From assembly GCA_900753165.1 (NCBI GenBank), contig CAADYC010000073.1, positions 1-9,372 of the forward strand: DNA of 9,372 nt, written 5' to 3'. Origin of the DNA: Clostridia bacterium. Lineage in GTDB: Bacteria; Bacillota; Clostridia; TANB77; CAG-508. This document shows, piece by piece, positions 1 to 6,967 of this stretch (position 1 is its first letter; each line of letters starts with the position of its first letter). Both the position numbers and the translations under genes were made by a program. The notes beneath the pieces were generated by a model. It was given only the letters and a program-made list of their open reading frames with translations, had not been told where the DNA came from and searched no databases.

Positions 1-1
1 C

Positions 2-1864
2 AAAAATATTGCTTACAAAAAAGCACATGAATTATATGGTGACCCATTACCCAAAATAGTACAAGACAGACTTGATAAAGAGTTAGACTCAATTATAAGT
101 AATGGATACTCAGTTATGTACATAATTGCACAAAAATTGGTATGGAAATCAAATGAAGATGGATATATAGTTGGTTCCAGAGGTTCAGTAGGTTCATCTT
201 TAGCGGCATTTATGACAGGTATAACAGAAGTTAACTCGCTACAACCACACTACCGTTGCCCAAACTGTAAGTATTCAGAATTTGAAGATTACGGAGTAGG
301 AAATGGATTTGACTTACCAGATAAAGACTGTCCAAAATGTGGGCATAAACTAACAAAAGACGGAATGGACATACCATTTGAAACATTCTTAGGATTTAAT
401 GGAGACAAAGAACCAGATATAGACTTAAACTTCTCAGGTGAATATCAAGCAAAAGCACATAAATACACAGAAGTAATATTTGGAAAAGGAACAACATTTA
501 AAGCAGGAACAGTTGGTACAGTAGCGGAAAAAACTGCATATGGGTATGTCAAAGGATATTATGAAGATAGGGGAATCCCTATGAATAGAGCAGAAATTCA
601 AAGACTATCACAAGGATGTACAGGAATAAAAAGAACAACAGGTCAGCACCCTGGTGGAATTATAGTTGTACCAAAAGGAAGAGAAATATATGAATTTACA
701 CCAGTACAACACCCTGCAGATGACCCAAATTCAGACATAATAACAACACACTTTGATTATCACTCAATAGATGGAAACTTGTTAAAACTAGATATACTAG
801 GACACGACGATCCGACGGTAATTCGTATGTTGCAAGACTTAACAGGAATAAAACCAACAGATGTACCACTAGATGATAAAGAAACAATGTCAATATTTAA
901 TTCAACAGAAGCATTAGGTGTAACACCAGAGCAAATTCACTCACAAGTAGGAACATTTGGAATACCTGAATATGGAACAAAATTTGCTAGAGGCATGCTT
1001 TTGGACACAAAACCAACAACCTTTGATGAATTAATACGTTTATCAGGTTTATCACATGGTACAGACGTATGGCTAGGAAATGCCCAAACATTAATTGAAC
1101 AAGGGGTAGTAACACTTCAAGAAGCAATATGTTGTCGTGACGATATTATGATTTATCTAATCAAAAAAGGATTACCGCCAGACAAATCATTCAAAATAAT
1201 GGAAGCAGTTCGTAAAGGAAAGGTTGCAAAAGGAAAAGAACCAAAATGGAAAGACGAATACATACCATTAATGAAAGAACACGATGTACCAGATTGGTAT
1301 ATAAAATCATGTGAAAAAATAAAATACATGTTCCCAAAAGCCCATGCAGCGGCATATGTTACAAACGCCTTTAGAATTGCATGGTTCAAAGTACACATAC
1401 CACTAGCATATTATGCAGCATATTTTTCAATAAGAGCAAAAGCATTTGATGCAAGTTGTATGATATTTGGAAAAGAAAAAGTAAAAAACAAAATGAAAGA
1501 AATAGAAATGAAAAACCAAAAGAAAGAAGCAACAAAAGCAGAACTAGACATGTATGACGACCTAGAAATAGTACTAGAAATGTATGAAAGAGGATTTGAA
1601 TTTTTACCAGTAGACTTATACGAATCTGAAGCAACAAGATTCAAAGTACAAGACAACAAATTAAGACCACCTTTAAATAGTATACCAGGTTTTGGTGGTG
1701 TTGCTGCACAAGGTATTGTAGAAGCTAGAAAAGATGGTAAATTCATGTCAATAGATGACTTAAAAATAAGAGCTAAAATAGGTGCTTCAGGTGCAGATTT
1801 GCTTAAAGAATTTGGCTGTTTAGAAGGAATGAGCCAAAGTAATCAGTTGAGCCTGTTTGGGTAA
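2..1864 (+). CDS. polC: DNA polymerase III alpha subunit, PolC type (C-terminal part, 5' end outside window)
   Basis: This is the replicative DNA polymerase of low-GC Gram-positives and extends the leading strand at the fork. The frame is open from base 2, so the Met codon at 116 is internal; 620 codons of a protein usually around 1,400-1,450 aa are present. The OB, 3'-5' exonuclease and most of the PHP region lie upstream of the window. Visible in order: SRGSVGSS (from 176); a four-Cys zinc motif, CPNC then CPKC (Cys codons at 257, 266, 329, 338), characteristic of PolC; the palm motif PDIDLNF with two catalytic Asp (413-433); TTGQHPGG (about 632-655); KLDILGHDD carrying the third catalytic Asp (788-790); FGIPEYGTKFARGML; and FPKAHAAAYV. 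The C-terminus ends in QLSLF (1844-1858), a sliding-clamp-binding pentapeptide, followed by Gly and TAA. All recognisable catalytic residues are intact. Two genes follow closely and probably share its transcript. Confidence 0.97.
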   Translation, partial: KNIAYKKAHELYGDPLPKIVQDRLDKELDSIISNGYSVMYIIAQKLVWKSNEDGYIVGSRGSVGSSLAAFMTGITEVNSLQPHYRCPNCKYSEFEDYGVGNGFDLPDKDCPKCGHKLTKDGMDIPFETFLGFNGDKEPDIDLNFSGEYQAKAHKYTEVIFGKGTTFKAGTVGTVAEKTAYGYVKGYYEDRGIPMNRAEIQRLSQGCTGIKRTTGQHPGGIIVVPKGREIYEFTPVQHPADDPNSDIITTHFDYHSIDGNLLKLDILGHDDPTVIRMLQDLTGIKPTDVPLDDKETMSIFNSTEALGVTPEQIHSQVGTFGIPEYGTKFARGMLLDTKPTTFDELIRLSGLSHGTDVWLGNAQTLIEQGVVTLQEAICCRDDIMIYLIKKGLPPDKSFKIMEAVRKGKVAKGKEPKWKDEYIPLMKEHDVPDWYIKSCEKIKYMFPKAHAAAYVTNAFRIAWFKVHIPLAYYAAYFSIRAKAFDASCMIFGKEKVKNKMKEIEMKNQKKEATKAELDMYDDLEIVLEMYERGFEFLPVDLYESEATRFKVQDNKLRPPLNSIPGFGGVAAQGIVEARKDGKFMSIDDLKIRAKIGASGADLLKEFGCLEGMSQSNQLSLFG

Positions 1865-1885
1865 GAAAAAAGAGAGGTTAAAAAA

Positions 1886-2941
1886 ATGAAAAAATATTTT
1901 GAAAGTTTAAAAGAACCAATAAAAGAATATTTTGATATATTATCACCAGAAAAGCCAGACTTTTTAGAAGAATATATCAATACACCAGAAATGCAAAAAC
2001 AAGCAGGAATAAGTGTATCTTGTGGAACATGTTATTCAAAACTATTTCCAGAAATTACACTATGGTACTCAAGTTTAGATCATAGTGTAGCAGTTGCACT
2101 AATTATATGGAACTTTACAAAAGATAAAAAACAAACACTTGCAGGATTATTCCATGATATTGCAACACCAGCATTTAAACATGTTATAGATTTCTTAAAT
2201 GGCGATTACGAAAAACAAGAATCAACAGAAGAACTAACAACAAAAATTATTAGTGAATCTAAAAAAATAATGAGTTTGTTAAATAGAGATGGTATAAAAA
2301 TTGAAGAAATAAATGATTATCATAAATACCCAATTGCAGACAATGACACACCTATGCTTTCAAGTGATAGACTTGAATATACACTTTCAAATGGATTTGG
2401 AGTAGGAAAAGAATTATGGAATTTAGATGAAGTAAAAGAAATATATGAAAATATAGAAATACAGAAAAATGAAAAAGAAATAGAAGAACTAGGATTTAAA
2501 GACAAAGAAATAGCTGAAAAATTTGTTAAAAATATGAGTATTTTATCAAAATCATATATGGATAGTAAAACAAAAATATCAATGCAATTATTAGCAGATA
2601 TTATTAAAAAAATATATGAACAAAATCTAATTACAAAAAATGATTTATACAATTTATCTGAAAAAGAAATAATGGAAAAAATAGAAAATTGCAAATATAA
2701 TGATATTGCACAAAAATTTAATGAATGGAGAAATACAGAAAGAGCATATGAAAGTGATACAGTTGTTAAAAACAGATACTGTAAAGAAATAAAAACAAAA
2801 AGAAGATACATAAATCCATTAGTTAGAGATGAAAATAATTATACAAGAATAAATCAAATTTCTAAAAAAGCAAAAGAAGATATTGAAAGTTGTTTAAAAT
2901 TTGAAACAAAAAAATATGCTTATTTTGATTTTGAATTTTAA
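1886..2941 (+). CDS. HD-domain protein, probable metal-dependent phosphohydrolase
   Basis: A 351-aa soluble protein with a metal-binding HD signature: His66 (SSLDHS), His90-Asp91 (LAGLFHDIATPAFKH) and a probable fourth ligand Asp161 (SSDRLEYTL). The HDIATPAF..H and SDRLEYTL pattern resembles the dGTPase-like/dNTP triphosphohydrolase branch of the HD superfamily, whose members cleave phosphate from nucleotides. The exact substrate cannot be read from sequence. The N-terminal 60 residues and the Lys/Glu-rich helical C-terminal half (about 180-351) are not recognised. AGAGAGG lies 8 nt before the ATG, and the gene starts 21 bp after polC stops, so co-transcription is likely. A nucleotide-pool function beside a replicative polymerase would make sense, but that is inference. 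Cys46 and Cys49 form a CGTC motif of unknown meaning. The family call is sound; the reaction is uncertain. Confidence 0.85.
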   Translation: MKKYFESLKEPIKEYFDILSPEKPDFLEEYINTPEMQKQAGISVSCGTCYSKLFPEITLWYSSLDHSVAVALIIWNFTKDKKQTLAGLFHDIATPAFKHVIDFLNGDYEKQESTEELTTKIISESKKIMSLLNRDGIKIEEINDYHKYPIADNDTPMLSSDRLEYTLSNGFGVGKELWNLDEVKEIYENIEIQKNEKEIEELGFKDKEIAEKFVKNMSILSKSYMDSKTKISMQLLADIIKKIYEQNLITKNDLYNLSEKEIMEKIENCKYNDIAQKFNEWRNTERAYESDTVVKNRYCKEIKTKRRYINPLVRDENNYTRINQISKKAKEDIESCLKFETKKYAYFDFEF

Positions 2942-2952
2942 TGGAGGAGAAA

Positions 2953-3246
2953 ATGCAAGATTTACAAAATATATTCATAACTAAAAATATAGTAATTTAC
3001 TTTATAATAATAAATATAATAGGATTTTTAATAATGTACATAGATAAGCAAAAAGCCAAAAAAGGGAAATGGAGAATACCAGAAAAAACACTATTTATAA
3101 TAACAGCATTAGGCGGAGGAATAGGAACAATTGCAGGAATGTACACATTTAGACACAAAACACAGAAAATAGCATTTGTTATAGGATTTCCGGCAATAAC
3201 AATATTAGAAATAATATGTATTATTTATTTTACAGTAATAAAATAG
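2953..3246 (+). CDS. DUF1294 family small membrane protein
   Basis: A 97-aa integral membrane protein. Hydrophobic segments lie at about residues 12-30, 46-63 and 72-95. Family hallmarks are visible: an Asp-Lys pair after the first segment (IDKQKA), WRIPEKTL at 40-47, the glycine cluster GGGIG at 54-58, and GMYTFRHKT at 62-70. No biochemical function is established for DUF1294. The chosen start is the ATG at 2953, because GGAGGAG (2943-2949) sits just before it. An in-frame ATG at 2941 overlaps the preceding stop (TAATG) and would add four residues (MEEK), but it has no Shine-Dalgarno site. The ribosome site begins right at the stop of the HD gene, so translational coupling or reinitiation is likely. 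It is the last gene before a terminator. Confidence 0.85.
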   Translation: MQDLQNIFITKNIVIYFIIINIIGFLIMYIDKQKAKKGKWRIPEKTLFIITALGGGIGTIAGMYTFRHKTQKIAFVIGFPAITILEIICIIYFTVIK

Positions 3247-3317
3247 TATCAATACCAAAGAAAGTAATATAGTAGATAATATAAAAATATCAAATTTATG
3301 TATAGTTAAAAAATAAC

Positions 3318-3361
3318 AAAAACTATGAAATAAGCAATTTAAAACTATTTCATAGTTTTTT
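3318..3361 (+). terminator. Intrinsic terminator of the polC-HD-DUF1294 unit
   Basis: A perfect 15-bp stem (3318-3332 with 3346-3360) around a 13-nt loop runs into six T residues (3356-3361). The stem is AT-rich with only two G-C pairs. The A-run on the 5' arm pairs with the T-run, so it could also act in the opposite direction. It lies 72 bp after the DUF1294 stop, the expected place to end this transcript. Confidence 0.75.
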
Positions 3362-3434
3362 AAAATTTACAGAAAATTAAATGTAGAGTACACATAAAAC
3401 TATAAAATAAATTGTTAATAATTGGAAATAAAAA

Positions 3435-3516
3435 TTATGCACAATTTGATGTGTATAACTTTAAATAACAAAGCACCAATTTTGAGTTATTCACAAAGTT
3501 ATCCACAGTTTCCACA
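3435..3516. promoter_or_regulatory. DnaA box cluster (candidate origin-like or DnaA-binding regulatory site)
   Basis: Four exact matches to the DnaA box TTATNCACA lie within 73 bp: TTATGCACA at 3435-3443 (+), TTATACACA at 3450-3458 (- strand), TTATTCACA at 3487-3495 (+) and the strongest form TTATCCACA at 3499-3507 (+). A weaker site, GTTTCCACA, follows at 3508-3516. The last two exact boxes are 12 bp apart start to start, close to one helical turn, which suits cooperative DnaA loading. The cluster sits in a 468-bp gene-free stretch between a terminator and a rhodanese gene. Such clusters occur at oriC and at DnaA-titration or DnaA-regulated sites. No dnaA, dnaN or rpmH is in view, and the genes on both sides point the same way. 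The boxes are certain as sequence; the role is open. Confidence 0.7.
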
Positions 3517-3623
3517 TACCAAATAAAACAAAAAATGTAAAAATAATGTAAACAAAAAAGGAAACATAATACGATAAAGATAACATAATTACAAAAATAT
3601 ACAAAAAATCATACAACAAAATA

Positions 3624-3651
3624 TCTTATTAATAATATTATATTAATAAGA
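3624..3651. repeat. AT-rich inverted repeat in a near-pure A/T tract
   Basis: TCTTATTAATA (3624-3634) is repeated in inverse as 3641-3651 around a 6-nt centre. It lies inside a stretch (about 3570-3700) that is almost only A and T. It could be an operator for the rhodanese gene, a weak hairpin, or an easily melted region next to the DnaA boxes. The rest of the 3247-3714 gap shows no convincing sigma-70 promoter, no RNA gene and no small ORF with a ribosome site. Confidence 0.45.
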
Positions 3652-3714
3652 AGATGTATTATTAATTAATAAATAACAAAAATACAAAATGTAAATATTT
3701 TTAGGAGAGGAAAA

Positions 3715-4059
3715 ATGTTTAGAAGAATAAGATATATGATAGAAAAAAACTTTGAATTAAAGAGAAGTTTTGATAATAAAAAAGACATAAGAAAAGAAGA
3801 TATAGACCAATATATTAAACAAGGAGCAATTCTTATTGATGTGCGTAGTCCTCAAGAATATAGAGAAGGTCATCTAGATGGTGCAATATCAATACCTGAT
3901 TATCAAATAAGAAGAAGCATTACAAGACTAATTACAAATAAAGAACAATTAATAGTTGCTTATTGTTCAACAGGACATAGAAGTCAAGAGACACAAAGAA
4001 TTTTAGAAAATATGGGCTATACTAATGTGTACAATGTGTATGAGGGAGTAATAATTTAG
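3715..4059 (+). CDS. Single-domain rhodanese-like sulfurtransferase
   Basis: A 114-aa cytoplasmic protein with one rhodanese domain (about residues 24-112). Visible motifs are ILIDVRSPQEYREGHLDGAISIP (39-61) and the active-site loop C84-STGHRS, with the persulfide-forming Cys and the downstream Arg89 in place. The family moves sulfane sulfur between donors and acceptors; the partner here is unknown. The first 23 residues are basic (MFRRIRYMIEKNFELKRSF) and are not a clear signal peptide. The C-terminus stops at YEGVII, a little short of the aromatic residue that often follows the family's final glycine motif. The ribosome site AGGAGAGG (3703-3710) fixes the start. The gene looks monocistronic: the DnaA box cluster is upstream and a separate promoter for lepA downstream. 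Confidence 0.93.
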   Translation: MFRRIRYMIEKNFELKRSFDNKKDIRKEDIDQYIKQGAILIDVRSPQEYREGHLDGAISIPDYQIRRSITRLITNKEQLIVAYCSTGHRSQETQRILENMGYTNVYNVYEGVII

Positions 4060-4067
4060 TTAATGTA

Positions 4068-4096
4068 TTGTGATTTTTGTAAACTTATGTTAAAAT
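4068..4096 (+). promoter_or_regulatory. Probable sigma-A promoter of lepA (extended -10)
   Basis: TTGTGA (4068-4073), a 17-bp spacer and TAAAAT (4091-4096). A TG one base before the -10 (4088-4089) makes an extended -10. Transcription would start near 4103, giving a leader of about 79 nt before lepA. The -35 matches 4 of 6 consensus bases and the -10 matches 5 of 6. Confidence 0.55.
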
Positions 4097-4118
4097 ATGA
4101 ACAAATATTAAAACATAG

Positions 4119-4154
4119 AGATTCATTTGGCACAAAAACTCAAAAGAATCTTTT
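4119..4154 (+). other. Hairpin in the lepA leader (attenuator or read-through terminator candidate)
   Basis: Bases 4119-4130 pair with 4140-4151 (AGATTC with GAATCT at the base), with one A-A mismatch and one G-T pair. The loop has 9 nt and a short T-run (4151-4154) follows. It lies between the predicted lepA start of transcription and the lepA ribosome site (AAGGAGG, 4171-4177). It could end rhodanese transcripts, weakly attenuate lepA, or only shape the leader. The T-run is short for an efficient terminator. Confidence 0.4.
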
Positions 4155-4181
4155 CAATTTGACCCAATATAAGGAGGAAAA

Positions 4182-5993
4182 ATGAATAAAAGACAAGAAC
4201 ATATAAGAAACTTCAGTATAATAGCACACATAGACCATGGAAAATCAACACTAGCAGACAGAATGATAGAAATGACAGGAGTACTTTCAAAAAGAGAAAT
4301 GGAAAGTCAAGTATTAGACAACATGGAAATAGAAAAAGAAAGAGGAATCACAATAAAATCACAAGCAGTAAGAATGATATACAAAGCTAAAAATGGTGAA
4401 GAATATGAATTTAATTTAATAGATACCCCAGGACATGTAGACTTCAACTATGAAGTATCAAGAAGCTTAGCAGCATGTGATGGAGCAATATTAGTAGTAG
4501 ACTCAAGCCAAGGAGTTGAAGCACAAACTTTAGCAAATGTATATCTAGCAATAGACAATAATCTAGAAATATTGCCAGTAATAAATAAAATAGATTTACC
4601 AAATGCAAGACCAGACGAAGTAAAAAAAGAAATTGAAGATATAATAGGAATCCCTGCAGAAGACGCACCATGTATATCAGCAAAATCAGGATTAAATGTA
4701 GAAGAAGTATTGGAAAGAATTGTAACAGACCTGCCAGCACCAAAAGGTGATGAAAATGCAAAAACAACTTGTTTAATATTTGACTCATACTACGACAATT
4801 ACAAAGGAGCAGTAGCATATGTAAGAGTAATAGATGGAAAAGTAAAAACAGGCGACGAAATAAGACTAATGGCAACAAATAAAGTATATACAGTTGCAGA
4901 AGTAGGATATTTTGTGCCAGGATCATACATGCCTGCAAATGAAATAAAAGCAGGAGAAGTTGGATATATTGCAGCAAGCATAAAAAGTCTATCAGACATA
5001 CATGTTGGAGACACAGTAACTTTAAATGATAATCCAGCGGACAAGCCATTAAAAGGATACAAAAAAGTAACACCAATGGTATATTGTGGACTTTATCCAA
5101 TAGATGGAAGTGAATACGAAAACCTAAAAGTAGCATTAGAAAAACTTCAATTAAATGATGCAGCACTAGAATATGAACCAGAAACATCAGCAGCACTAGG
5201 ATTTGGATTTAGATGTGGATTTTTAGGACTACTTCACTTAGAAATAATTGAAGAAAGATTAGACAGAGAATTTGATTTAGGATTAATCACAACAGCACCA
5301 TCAGTTATATACAAAGTTCACAAAACAACAGGAGAAGTTGAAGAAATATATAATCCAACAGAACTACCAACACCACAAGAAATCTCATATATAGAAGAAC
5401 CATTTGTAACAGCAAGCATACTAACACCAAAAGAATATGTAGGAAACATTATGGAAATATGTCAAAATAGACGTGGAGTTTATATAGACATGAAATACCT
5501 TGACGAAAACAGAGTAACATTAGTATATGAAATGCCATTAAATGAAATAATATATGATTTCTTTGATAATTTAAAATCAAAAACAAAAGGATATGCATCA
5601 TTTGACTATGAATTCAAAGAATATAGAAGGTCAAATCTAGTAAAATTGGACATCCATATAAATGGAGAACCAGTTGATGCACTTTCATTTATAGTACACA
5701 AAGATAGCGCATATACAAGGGGAAAGAAAATGGTAGAAAAATTAAAAACAGTTATACCAAGAAAATTATTTACAATACCAATCCAAGCAGTAATTGGTGG
5801 GCAAATAATAGCAAGAGAAACAATATCAGCAATGAGAAAAGATGTACTTGCAAAATGCTATGGTGGAGATGTTACTAGAAAGAAGAAACTTCTTGAAAAA
5901 CAAAAAAGAGGTAAGAAAAAAATGCGTGAAATTGGTAATGTTGAAGTACCACAAGAAGCATTTTTATCAGTACTTAAATTAGATGATGAATAA
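4182..5993 (+). CDS. lepA: Elongation factor 4 (LepA), ribosome-dependent GTPase
   Basis: LepA/EF4 is a translational GTPase related to EF-G. It binds the ribosome and is linked to back-translocation and to 30S assembly or initiation. The protein is 603 aa, the usual family length. GTPase motifs: G1 AHIDHGKST (15-23), G2 in ERGITIKS (53-60), G3 DTPGH (81-85), G4 NKID (135-138), G5 SAK (166-168). These are followed by the EF-G-like domains II, III and V. The C-terminus has the LepA-specific basic domain ending in KRGKKKMREIGNVEVPQEAFLSVLKLDDE, which separates it from EF-G and TypA. AAGGAGG lies 4 nt before the ATG. There is no clear terminator after the stop, so read-through into the methyltransferase gene 89 bp downstream is possible. 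In many Bacillota lepA precedes hemN and heat-shock genes; that order is not seen here. Confidence 0.99.
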   Translation: MNKRQEHIRNFSIIAHIDHGKSTLADRMIEMTGVLSKREMESQVLDNMEIEKERGITIKSQAVRMIYKAKNGEEYEFNLIDTPGHVDFNYEVSRSLAACDGAILVVDSSQGVEAQTLANVYLAIDNNLEILPVINKIDLPNARPDEVKKEIEDIIGIPAEDAPCISAKSGLNVEEVLERIVTDLPAPKGDENAKTTCLIFDSYYDNYKGAVAYVRVIDGKVKTGDEIRLMATNKVYTVAEVGYFVPGSYMPANEIKAGEVGYIAASIKSLSDIHVGDTVTLNDNPADKPLKGYKKVTPMVYCGLYPIDGSEYENLKVALEKLQLNDAALEYEPETSAALGFGFRCGFLGLLHLEIIEERLDREFDLGLITTAPSVIYKVHKTTGEVEEIYNPTELPTPQEISYIEEPFVTASILTPKEYVGNIMEICQNRRGVYIDMKYLDENRVTLVYEMPLNEIIYDFFDNLKSKTKGYASFDYEFKEYRRSNLVKLDIHINGEPVDALSFIVHKDSAYTRGKKMVEKLKTVIPRKLFTIPIQAVIGGQIIARETISAMRKDVLAKCYGGDVTRKKKLLEKQKRGKKKMREIGNVEVPQEAFLSVLKLDDE

Positions 5994-6082
5994 TAATTTG
6001 GAACGGCCCCACGAATCACTTCAAAATAAATAATTATTAAGTTCATATATCAAAAATAATATAAAAAGTAGAGAGGTAGAAA

Positions 6083-6904
6083 ATGAAAAATAATTATAAT
6101 CAAAAAAACAATAAAAAGATTCAAAAAGAAAATTACGAAAGAAAAGAAGAAAAAAATTATGATGATCAAGTAGAAGGAAGAAATTCAGTATTAGAACTAT
6201 TAGAAAGTGGAAAAGACATCAACAAAATATTTATAGCAAAAGGAGAAAGACATGGCTCAATCAACAAAATAATAGCAATAGCAAAAGAAAAAGGAATAAT
6301 AGTAGTAGAAAAAGATAAAAGACAAATGGACGAAATGGCACAAAACCAAAACTATCAAGGAGTTATTGCAATAGTACCACCATTTGAATACTGTGAAATA
6401 GAAGATATAATAGACTATGCAAAAGAAAAAAATGAAGACCCATTTGTATTAATATTAGATGGAATAGAAGATCCACACAATCTAGGCTCAATAATAAGAA
6501 CTGCAGAAACAGCAGGAGTACATGGAGTAATAATACCAAAAAGAAGAGCAGCAGCAGTAAATAGTACAGTAAACAAAACGTCAGCAGGAGCAGTAGAACA
6601 TATGCATATTGCTAGAGTTACAAACATATCAGATGCAATTCAAAAACTAAAAGATGCAGGACTATGGATATGTGGAACAGATATAAATACAGAAAAATAC
6701 TATTATGACCAAGATTTAACAGGACCACTAGGAATAGTTATAGGAAATGAAGGAAACGGAATGAGTGACAAAGTAAGAAAAAATTGTGACTTCTTAGTAA
6801 AAATTCCAATGAAAGGAAAAGTAACATCATTAAATGCCTCAGTGTCAACAGGAATAGTAATATATGAAGCGGTTGAACAAAAATTAAGAAAAACCATTGA
6901 TTAA
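6083..6904 (+). CDS. rlmB: TrmH-family (SPOUT) 23S rRNA 2'-O-ribose methyltransferase, RlmB-like
   Basis: A 273-aa protein predicted to methylate a ribose 2'-OH in RNA using S-adenosylmethionine; RlmB itself modifies G2251 of 23S rRNA. Residues 1-27 are a Lys/Asn/Glu-rich tail. An L30e-like RNA-binding domain follows (VEGRNSVLELLES, about 30-100, to GVIAIVPPFEY). The SPOUT knot domain carries motif 1 (LDGIEDPHNLGSIIRTAETAG, with Asn133 and Arg139), motif 2 (GIVIGNEGNGMS, 217-228) and motif 3 (IPMKGKVTSLNASVSTGIV, 241-259). All three motifs are intact. The start is set by GAGAGG (6071-6076), 6 nt before the ATG. Related 2'-O-methyltransferases acting on tRNA (TrmH) or other rRNA sites cannot be fully excluded; the N-terminal domain and the motif wording favour RlmB. 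It lies between lepA and an unknown membrane protein. Confidence 0.92.
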   Translation: MKNNYNQKNNKKIQKENYERKEEKNYDDQVEGRNSVLELLESGKDINKIFIAKGERHGSINKIIAIAKEKGIIVVEKDKRQMDEMAQNQNYQGVIAIVPPFEYCEIEDIIDYAKEKNEDPFVLILDGIEDPHNLGSIIRTAETAGVHGVIIPKRRAAAVNSTVNKTSAGAVEHMHIARVTNISDAIQKLKDAGLWICGTDINTEKYYYDQDLTGPLGIVIGNEGNGMSDKVRKNCDFLVKIPMKGKVTSLNASVSTGIVIYEAVEQKLRKTID

Positions 6905-6925
6905 AAAAATAAAAAAATATATAAT
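6897..6925 (+). promoter_or_regulatory. Probable sigma-A promoter for the 621-aa membrane-anchored protein gene
   Basis: TTGATT (6897-6902), a 17-bp spacer and a perfect TATAAT (6920-6925). The -35 overlaps the last codons of the methyltransferase gene. Start of transcription would be near 6932, about 22 nt before the AGGAGGA ribosome site at 6954. This lets the unknown gene be expressed independently of lepA-rlmB. Confidence 0.5.
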
Positions 6926-6967
6926 TAAAATGTACTCAAGATTAGTAAAAAAAAGGAGGATAAAAGT

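Noticed and set aside
116..118. Met codon as the start of the polymerase gene
   Set aside because: The frame is open and PolC-like from base 2 (for example LYGDPLPKIVQDRLDKEL precedes it), and no ribosome site lies before it; the gene is cut by the window edge.
3400..3700. A complete chromosomal origin
   Set aside because: Boxes and an A/T tract are present, but dnaA/dnaN are absent, flanking genes do not diverge, and skew could not be computed. It is kept as a DnaA box cluster only.
4444..5196. 250-codon open frame on the - strand inside lepA
   Set aside because: Its product is a Leu-rich artefact of the A/T-biased codons of lepA; the + strand frame has full LepA conservation. The same reasoning removes the other - strand frames in the window.
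6037..6065. Promoter for the rRNA methyltransferase gene (TTAAGT, 17 bp, TATAAA)
   Set aside because: The -35 match is poor, and read-through from lepA explains expression equally well.
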